Below, piece after piece: positions 52,771 to 57,636 of a stretch of DNA of 57,636 nucleotides. The position numbers and the translations under genes are program-made. How positions within the stretch are numbered: the first letter of the stretch is position 1; every line of letters begins with the position of its first letter. Source of the stretch: Butyrivibrio sp. (GTDB lineage Bacteria > Bacillota > Clostridia > Lachnospirales > Lachnospiraceae); contig JAGBMP010000004.1 of assembly GCA_017634825.1 (NCBI GenBank), positions 1 through 57,636 of the forward strand, written 5' to 3'. The notes under the pieces are model-generated. The model was not told where the DNA came from, did no database searches, and saw only the letters and a list, made by a program, of their open reading frames with translations.

Positions 52771-53805
52771 ATGTTACAAAGAGTAATTGAAGAGCTAAAG
52801 AACTACGACGGCGAAGAAGTAAGGATCATGGAAGTCTGCGGAACGCATACTGCTGCAATTTCCGAAAATGGTATTCCTTCCATGTTATCACCTAAGATCA
52901 AGCTGATATCAGGCCCGGGATGTCCTGTGTGCGTTACGGTAACAGCCGTAATAGACAGGCTTGTAGAGCTTTCTCTTTCTGAGAACACCTGTGTGCTCAC
53001 TTTCGGAGACCTCATCAGGGTTAAGGGCAGTAAGATGTCACTATCTGATGCCAAGGCAGAGGGGGCAAACGTAAGGATGCTCTATTCACCTATGGATTCG
53101 ATTGCCATTGCAAAAGAGAATCCTGCGGTCAATTATGTCTTTGCTGCCATAGGATTTGAAACAACGACTCCCGTTTACGGAAGAGTCATCGAGAAGGCAA
53201 TAGAAGAACATATAACTAATCTCAAGCTCTTAACATCTCTTAAGACAATGCCTCAGGTAATCCGTTGGGTTGTAAAAAACGGCGGAGGCATCGATGGCTT
53301 CATAGCACCCGGACACGTGGCAGCTGTTACCGGCGAAGAGATATTTAAGGATCTGGCAAAAGAGCTTGGAATTCCCTTTGTGGTATCGGGCTTTGAGGGA
53401 GAACAGCTCCTTCTTACAATTTATGCCCTGGTTAAAATGAAGGGTAAGGGCGGCTTTAAGAACCTCTACAAGCAGGTAGTTACCCCAAATGGCAATGAAA
53501 TGGCCAAATCCTGCGTTAATAAATATTTTGAAGAGTCTGATTCATCCTGGCGTGGAATGGGCAAAATTGAGGGCTCAGGAATGATTTTGAGGCAGGAGTA
53601 CAAAAACTTTGATGCCGGAAGCTTTGGCCTTGATGAAGACCATATGCCACCCGGGTGTTCCTGTGAAAAGGTTCTTGTAGGCAAGATAACACCAAATCAG
53701 TGTCCTTTATTCGGAAAGAGCTGTACACCGGACAATGCACACGGTGCATGCATGGTTTCCACAGAGGGAAGCTGTTATAACTACTATATTTCAGGGAGAC
53801 GTTAA
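52771..53805 (+). CDS. hypD: Hydrogenase maturation protein HypD
   Basis: Scaffold with a [4Fe-4S] cluster on which the Fe(CN)2CO group is built. Conserved motifs: EVCGTHT, SGPGCPVCVT, GFETTTP and the C-terminal cluster region MPPGCSCEKVLVGKITPNQCPLFGKSC. Start ATG 52771 (344 aa), with GGCGG 8 nt upstream; TTG 52756 inside hypC is the alternative. Confidence 0.96.
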   Translation: MLQRVIEELKNYDGEEVRIMEVCGTHTAAISENGIPSMLSPKIKLISGPGCPVCVTVTAVIDRLVELSLSENTCVLTFGDLIRVKGSKMSLSDAKAEGANVRMLYSPMDSIAIAKENPAVNYVFAAIGFETTTPVYGRVIEKAIEEHITNLKLLTSLKTMPQVIRWVVKNGGGIDGFIAPGHVAAVTGEEIFKDLAKELGIPFVVSGFEGEQLLLTIYALVKMKGKGGFKNLYKQVVTPNGNEMAKSCVNKYFEESDSSWRGMGKIEGSGMILRQEYKNFDAGSFGLDEDHMPPGCSCEKVLVGKITPNQCPLFGKSCTPDNAHGACMVSTEGSCYNYYISGRR

Positions 53806-53806
53806 C

Positions 53807-54817
53807 TTGAAGATAACAATGGCTCACGGAAGTGGTGGAGAGTCCACTTCAAAACTTATATCAGAAGTATTTGCCAAGCATTTTAATAATGAATATCTGT
53901 CCAAACTCGAGGACTCAGCTGTAGTTCCCGGAGCAAGTAAACTTGCTGTAACAACAGACTCTTTCGTTGTGACTCCGCTTGAATTTCCGGGTGGAGACAT
54001 CGGAAGGCTCTGTGTTTGCGGAACTGTCAATGACCTTCTTATGAGCGGAGCAGTTCCCAAGTATATTACCTGCGGATGCATTCTCGAGGAGGGGCTTGAT
54101 ATAGACCTTCTTGACAGAGTTATAGCATCAATGGCTGAAACTGCCAGGGAGGCCGGCGTTGTCGTTGTCACGGGAGATACCAAGGTAATAGAGAACAGAG
54201 GCGGAGAAGGCGGACTTATCATCAACACTTCGGGAGTTGGTTTTATACCTGATGATCTTGATGTACCCGGACCTTTTAATCTTCAGGATAATGATAAGAT
54301 CATAATTTCCGGCAACCTTGGCGATCATCACGCAGCCATTCTCGGAAAACGTATGGGTATTGAATCAAGCATTGAGTCAGACAATGCGCCACTAACTGAG
54401 ATGGTCGGCAAACTCTTAAGCGAAGGCGTAAGAGTTCATGCCATGAGGGATGTGACAAGAGGAGGCCTTGGAACTGTGCTCAATGAGTTTGCTTCAGCAT
54501 CTGAGTGCAGCATAGAGCTTGTGGAGACAGACCTTCCCGTATCACCGGCAGTTAAAGATTTTTGCGGAATACTTGGCCTTGACCCTATATACATGGGCAA
54601 TGAGGGCAAAATGGTATTGTCTGTCTATGAGGAAGATGCGGAGAAAGCTCTTTTACTCATAAAGCAGTCTCGTTACGGTGAAAATGCAAAGGTAATCGGA
54701 TCAGTAAAAAAAGCCGATATAAATACTGGTGACATCGGAGTCTTTGTCAGGACAAAAATAGGCGGAAAGCGCGTGGTTGGGCCTATGTACGGGGAAGGAC
54801 TTCCAAGAATCTGCTAG
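53807..54817 (+). CDS. hypE: Hydrogenase maturation protein HypE
   Basis: Dehydrates the thiocarboxamide on its C-terminal cysteine to thiocyanate. The 336 aa end in LPRIC, so the essential terminal Cys is present. MKITMAHGSGG marks the N-terminus. TTG 53807 is chosen because it gives this start and has CAGGGAG upstream; ATG 53819 is possible. The frame is open further back into hypD, but that is not conserved. Last gene of the hydrogenase block; no strong terminator is seen after it. Confidence 0.95.
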   Translation: MKITMAHGSGGESTSKLISEVFAKHFNNEYLSKLEDSAVVPGASKLAVTTDSFVVTPLEFPGGDIGRLCVCGTVNDLLMSGAVPKYITCGCILEEGLDIDLLDRVIASMAETAREAGVVVVTGDTKVIENRGGEGGLIINTSGVGFIPDDLDVPGPFNLQDNDKIIISGNLGDHHAAILGKRMGIESSIESDNAPLTEMVGKLLSEGVRVHAMRDVTRGGLGTVLNEFASASECSIELVETDLPVSPAVKDFCGILGLDPIYMGNEGKMVLSVYEEDAEKALLLIKQSRYGENAKVIGSVKKADINTGDIGVFVRTKIGGKRVVGPMYGEGLPRIC

Positions 54818-54889
54818 ATGTGTTATTATACAATTCATAAGATTTTTAGTGGTTTTTTGTTTTGTACTAATTAAAGATCAGGGTAAAAT

Positions 54890-55756
54890 ATGGAATTTAA
54901 GAGAATAAATAAAGATACAGTAACATGCATCATCACTGAAGATGATATGTTTGAACAGGGAATAAAGCTTGAGGATCTCTTCGAGAAGAAGAAAGAGGCC
55001 ATGGACTTTTTACATGAAGTCATGAAGAAGGCAGAGGAAGAAGTTGATTATAAGCCTACAGGCGCATTCATGCCGATGCAGATAACAGTTCTTCCGGATC
55101 ATTCAATTTCCCTTACACTTTCAGAAAATGCTTCGGCATCCTTTAGTGAGATACTTAAAAACCTCACCGAGAAGGCCGGAATACAGATCCCTAAGAACGT
55201 CCTTGAGGATATCGGGGACAGTGCTTCTGAGGATCGCATAAACAGGCTTAATGAGTATCTAAAGAGTCTTAAGCAGCTCACCAATTCAGTCAAGGATATG
55301 ATGAGCGAAGATAGCGATGCAAAAGACGGCAAGAAGCTTACCGTAAACGGCAATGCTACCGTAGAGAGCGCCAAGGAAAAGGCTGACAAGATTTCAACAC
55401 CTGCAGGCAGGAAAAGAGAGCTTTCTGAGGAGGAAAAGAATCAAAAGAGGCTCAAATTCCACGAGTACATCTTTGAATTTGATGATCTTAACACAGTTAT
55501 CAAATTCTGCAAGAAGGCACCAAAGGGGCTGAGAATTTCCAGCAGCTTGTACAAGAACGCTGTAAACGGTAAATATTATCTTGATCTCTTAAGACAGGGT
55601 GAAGAGGCCAAGGTATTTGCATCACTGTTTACAATGGCATACGAATTTGGACATTTTCAAGCTAGTAACCTTAATGTAATTGCACACATAAAAGAGAATT
55701 ACGATTGCATCATCAAATGTAATGCAATTGGTGAAATGGCATCACTTGATATGTGA
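54890..55756 (+). CDS. mecA: ClpC adaptor protein MecA
   Basis: Adaptor that hands substrates to the ClpC/ClpP protease. MEFKRINKDTVTCIITEDDMFEQGIKLEDLFEKKKEAMDFLHEVMKKAEEEVDYKPTG is the MecA N-terminal domain. A variable Lys/Glu/Ser linker (about 105-190) and a C-terminal ClpC-binding domain (FDDLNTVIKFCKKAPKG..SSLYKNAVNGKYYLDLL) follow. 288 aa, within family range. Ends with its own terminator. Confidence 0.9.
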   Translation: MEFKRINKDTVTCIITEDDMFEQGIKLEDLFEKKKEAMDFLHEVMKKAEEEVDYKPTGAFMPMQITVLPDHSISLTLSENASASFSEILKNLTEKAGIQIPKNVLEDIGDSASEDRINRLNEYLKSLKQLTNSVKDMMSEDSDAKDGKKLTVNGNATVESAKEKADKISTPAGRKRELSEEEKNQKRLKFHEYIFEFDDLNTVIKFCKKAPKGLRISSSLYKNAVNGKYYLDLLRQGEEAKVFASLFTMAYEFGHFQASNLNVIAHIKENYDCIIKCNAIGEMASLDM

Positions 55757-55768
55757 CGAAGATCATAG

Positions 55769-55805
55769 AGGAACGGCAAAGAAAAATGCCGTTCCTTTTT
55801 TATTT
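55769..55805 (+). terminator. Rho-independent terminator after mecA
   Basis: A 10-bp perfect stem (AGGAACGGCA, 55769-55778, complement at 55787-55796), an 8-nt loop and a long T run from 55795. Confidence 0.95.
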
Positions 55806-55821
55806 TTAGGGCGGATGATCC

Positions 55822-56568
55822 ATGAGACTTAACAAGTACATTTCTTCCTGCGGAGTTTGCTCAAGAAGAGAAGCTGACAAGTTAATAGCTGAGGGAAGGA
55901 TCACGGTCAATGGAGAGTTTCCCTCGCCGGGACAGGATGTATCTGAGACGGATACAGTCTGTCTTGATGGAAATGAGATAGAGGCCAAAGAGAAGCACAA
56001 TTACCTTGCCTACTATAAACCTGTGGGAGTTGTATGCACCACCAGGGATTCCCATGCAAAAAAGACCGTCATTGATGATCTTGGTTTTTCAGACAGAGTT
56101 ACTTATGCCGGAAGACTTGATAAGGAAAGCGAAGGGCTTCTTATCATGACTGACGACGGAGACCTTATCCAGGCTATGATGAAGGGCGGGAGCAAACATG
56201 AAAAAGAGTATGAGGTTACTGTTAACAAGGATATAAACGGCGACTTTTTAAAGAAAATGTCTCTTGGAGTATATTTGAAAGACCTGGACAGAACCACAAG
56301 GCCATGCACAGTTAAACGGACCGGAACAAGGTCTTTTAACATAATACTGACACAGGGGCTTAACAGGCAGATAAGGCGAATGTGCCACGAACTGGGCTTT
56401 GAAGTTGTGAGCTTAAAGAGAATTCGCGTAATGTGCGTTGAACTTAAGAACCACAATCTTAAGGCCGGGGAGTACGAGAGCCTTACGGATGAAGAAGTGG
56501 CAAAACTATACAGAGATACGAAATTGGGGGAGAAAAATGGCTACAGAAGAGATAAAAAGGGAGTATGA
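55822..56568 (+). CDS. Pseudouridine synthase, RsuA/RluF family
   Basis: RNA pseudouridine synthase of 248 aa with an N-terminal S4 RNA-binding domain (about 1-48) and a catalytic domain with D100 in AGRLDKESEGLLI. The TQGLNRQIRRMCHELGFEV sequence resembles RluF (23S rRNA) more than RluB or RsuA, but the target base cannot be assigned with certainty. GGGCGG precedes the ATG. Its 3' end overlaps ligA by 32 bp. Confidence 0.9.
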   Translation: MRLNKYISSCGVCSRREADKLIAEGRITVNGEFPSPGQDVSETDTVCLDGNEIEAKEKHNYLAYYKPVGVVCTTRDSHAKKTVIDDLGFSDRVTYAGRLDKESEGLLIMTDDGDLIQAMMKGGSKHEKEYEVTVNKDINGDFLKKMSLGVYLKDLDRTTRPCTVKRTGTRSFNIILTQGLNRQIRRMCHELGFEVVSLKRIRVMCVELKNHNLKAGEYESLTDEEVAKLYRDTKLGEKNGYRRDKKGV

Positions 56569-57636
56569 GGAGCTTGTAAAAACCATTAAGCACCATATGG
56601 ACCTCTACTATAATCAGGATACACCTGAGATTTCAGACTATGAGTACGATCAACTCATGCAAAGGCTTAAGGCCATAGAAAGAGAGAATCCGGAGCTCGT
56701 TACAAAGGATTCTCCCAGTCAGATTATCGGCGGAACAGCTAAGAGAGAAGCCGGTGTCAAGATAACTCACAACGTTCCAATGCTTTCAATTGAAGATGTT
56801 TTTAATACTGATGATGTTGCTGCTTTCGTAAACAAGGTGCATGGAAGACATCCCGGAGCTGTTTTTTCCGTTGAGCAGAAGATTGACGGACTTAGTATGT
56901 CGCTACGCTATAACAGGGATGAGAGTGATGGCAAGCTTCACCTGACCATGGCAGAGACCAGAGGAGACGGCCTTATCGGCGAGGATGTCACAGCCAATGC
57001 CCTTGTAATCCCTGATGTGAAAAAGACATTGGACCTTCCCTATGGGTATCTCGAACTCAGGGGAGAAGTATATATGTCCCATGATGATTTTGAGGCCTTT
57101 AACGAGGAGCAGGAAAAAGCAGGTAAAAAGCTCGCTGCAAACCCAAGAAACCTCGCTGCCGGAACTCTTCGCCAGCTTGACCCGGAAGTAACAAGAAGCC
57201 GTGGCCTTAAGATGTTCGTATTTAACGTTCAGGACGGTCCTGACGAAATAAAATCATCTCACGTCAAAGGCATGGAAATTCTTGAGAAGGCAGGCGTAAA
57301 ATGCGTCTTCCACAAAGCCTGTGAGAGTGCGGAAGAAGTAATAGATGCAATAAATATCATTGGCGAGATGAGAAACGATCTGGATTTTGATCTTGACGGA
57401 GCAGTTGTCAAGGTGGATAACACAGCCTGGAGAGATGATTTCCCTGCAGGTTCCAAGTATTCAAGCGGACACATTGCATATAAGTATCCGCCTGAAGAGA
57501 GAGTTATTGAGATGGATGAGATACTGGTTGATGTAGGAAGAACAGGTAAACTCACATTTACCGGAAGCTTTCACGACGCCGAGACAGGTAAGCCTGCAAG
57601 ACTCTGCGGAACCAGTGTATCAAGGGCGACTCTCCA
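56537..57636 (+). CDS. ligA: NAD+-dependent DNA ligase LigA, 5' part (cut by window end)
   Basis: Seals nicks during replication and repair. The frame stays open from ATG 56537 to the window end (about 366 codons). It begins MATEEIKREYEELV and has domain Ia (DLYYNQDTPEISDYEYDQL). The nucleotidyltransferase motif is EQKIDG with the adenylated K115, followed by ETRGDGLIGEDVT, LELRGEVYM and NPRNLAAGTLRQLD. The OB-fold begins near the end (VDVGRTGKLTFTG). GGGGGAGA lies just upstream, inside the pseudouridine synthase gene. Partial only because of the window. Confidence 0.96.
   Translation, partial: MATEEIKREYEELVKTIKHHMDLYYNQDTPEISDYEYDQLMQRLKAIERENPELVTKDSPSQIIGGTAKREAGVKITHNVPMLSIEDVFNTDDVAAFVNKVHGRHPGAVFSVEQKIDGLSMSLRYNRDESDGKLHLTMAETRGDGLIGEDVTANALVIPDVKKTLDLPYGYLELRGEVYMSHDDFEAFNEEQEKAGKKLAANPRNLAAGTLRQLDPEVTRSRGLKMFVFNVQDGPDEIKSSHVKGMEILEKAGVKCVFHKACESAEEVIDAINIIGEMRNDLDFDLDGAVVKVDNTAWRDDFPAGSKYSSGHIAYKYPPEERVIEMDEILVDVGRTGKLTFTGSFHDAETGKPARLCGTSVSRATL

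Noticed and set aside
1..57636. Mobile elements, prophage genes or genomic island borders
   Set aside because: No transposase, integrase, tRNA attachment site or long terminal repeats were seen. All genes are co-oriented core or metabolic functions.

Overview
The window is a 57.6 kb block in which every gene I can support lies on the + strand. It reads as the chromosome of an anaerobic, motile member of the Lachnospiraceae, probably close to Butyrivibrio/Pseudobutyrivibrio. The reasons are the Bacillus/Clostridia-type fla/che order running into rpsB-tsf, a FliY-type switch protein, MinCDE, an Ech-type [NiFe] hydrogenase with hyp genes, and moderate GC content. The genus is inference.

Layout. 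(1) 15-7606: flgB-flgC-fliE-fliF-fliG-fliH-fliI-fliJ and a membrane MgtE_N-like protein, closed by a strong terminator. (2) 7677-13630: a SigD-type promoter, then fliK-flgD-'flagellar operon protein'-flgE. The hook protein is unusually large (about 1026 aa) and its gene is preceded by a GC-rich structured leader; a second terminator follows it. (3) 13706-28346: a 383-bp non-coding leader, then flbD-motA-motB-fliL-fliM-fliY-fliO-fliP-fliQ-fliR-flhB-flhA-flhF-flhG-pilZ-cheB. (4) 28390-37314: another SigD-type promoter, then cheA-cheW-cheC-cheD, a small membrane protein, sigD, fapA, a structured intergenic stretch, a small unknown protein, a SwrB-like protein and a YceG/MltG-like protein, then a terminator. 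(5) 37347-39377: rpsB-tsf with a good SigA promoter, a structured leader and a terminator. (6) 39411-43767: minC-minD-minE and a CtpE-like P-type ATPase. (7) 43770-44266: an OhrR/MarR-type regulator behind a palindromic promoter. (8) 44273-54817: a CsoR-family metal sensor, six Ech hydrogenase subunits, and hypF-hypC-hypD-hypE. (9) 54890-57636: mecA with terminator, an RluF-like pseudouridine synthase, and the 5' part of ligA, cut by the window end.

How it works together. Regions 1-4 supply the basal body, export gate, rod and hook, stator and switch, plus most of a Bacillus-type chemotaxis pathway. cheY, cheR, flagellin, flgM, fliW and csrA are not in the window. sigD lies downstream of a SigD-type promoter, so positive autoregulation is likely. 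Region 8 is a ferredoxin-linked, energy-conserving hydrogenase with part of its cofactor-assembly machinery, headed by a possible metal sensor.

The least explained signals are non-coding. Two unrelated transcription units (minC and the CsoR-family/hydrogenase unit) begin with the same hairpin motif, and there are structured segments ahead of flgE, flbD and rpsB and after fapA. I saw no insertion sequence, prophage, CRISPR array, tRNA or rRNA.
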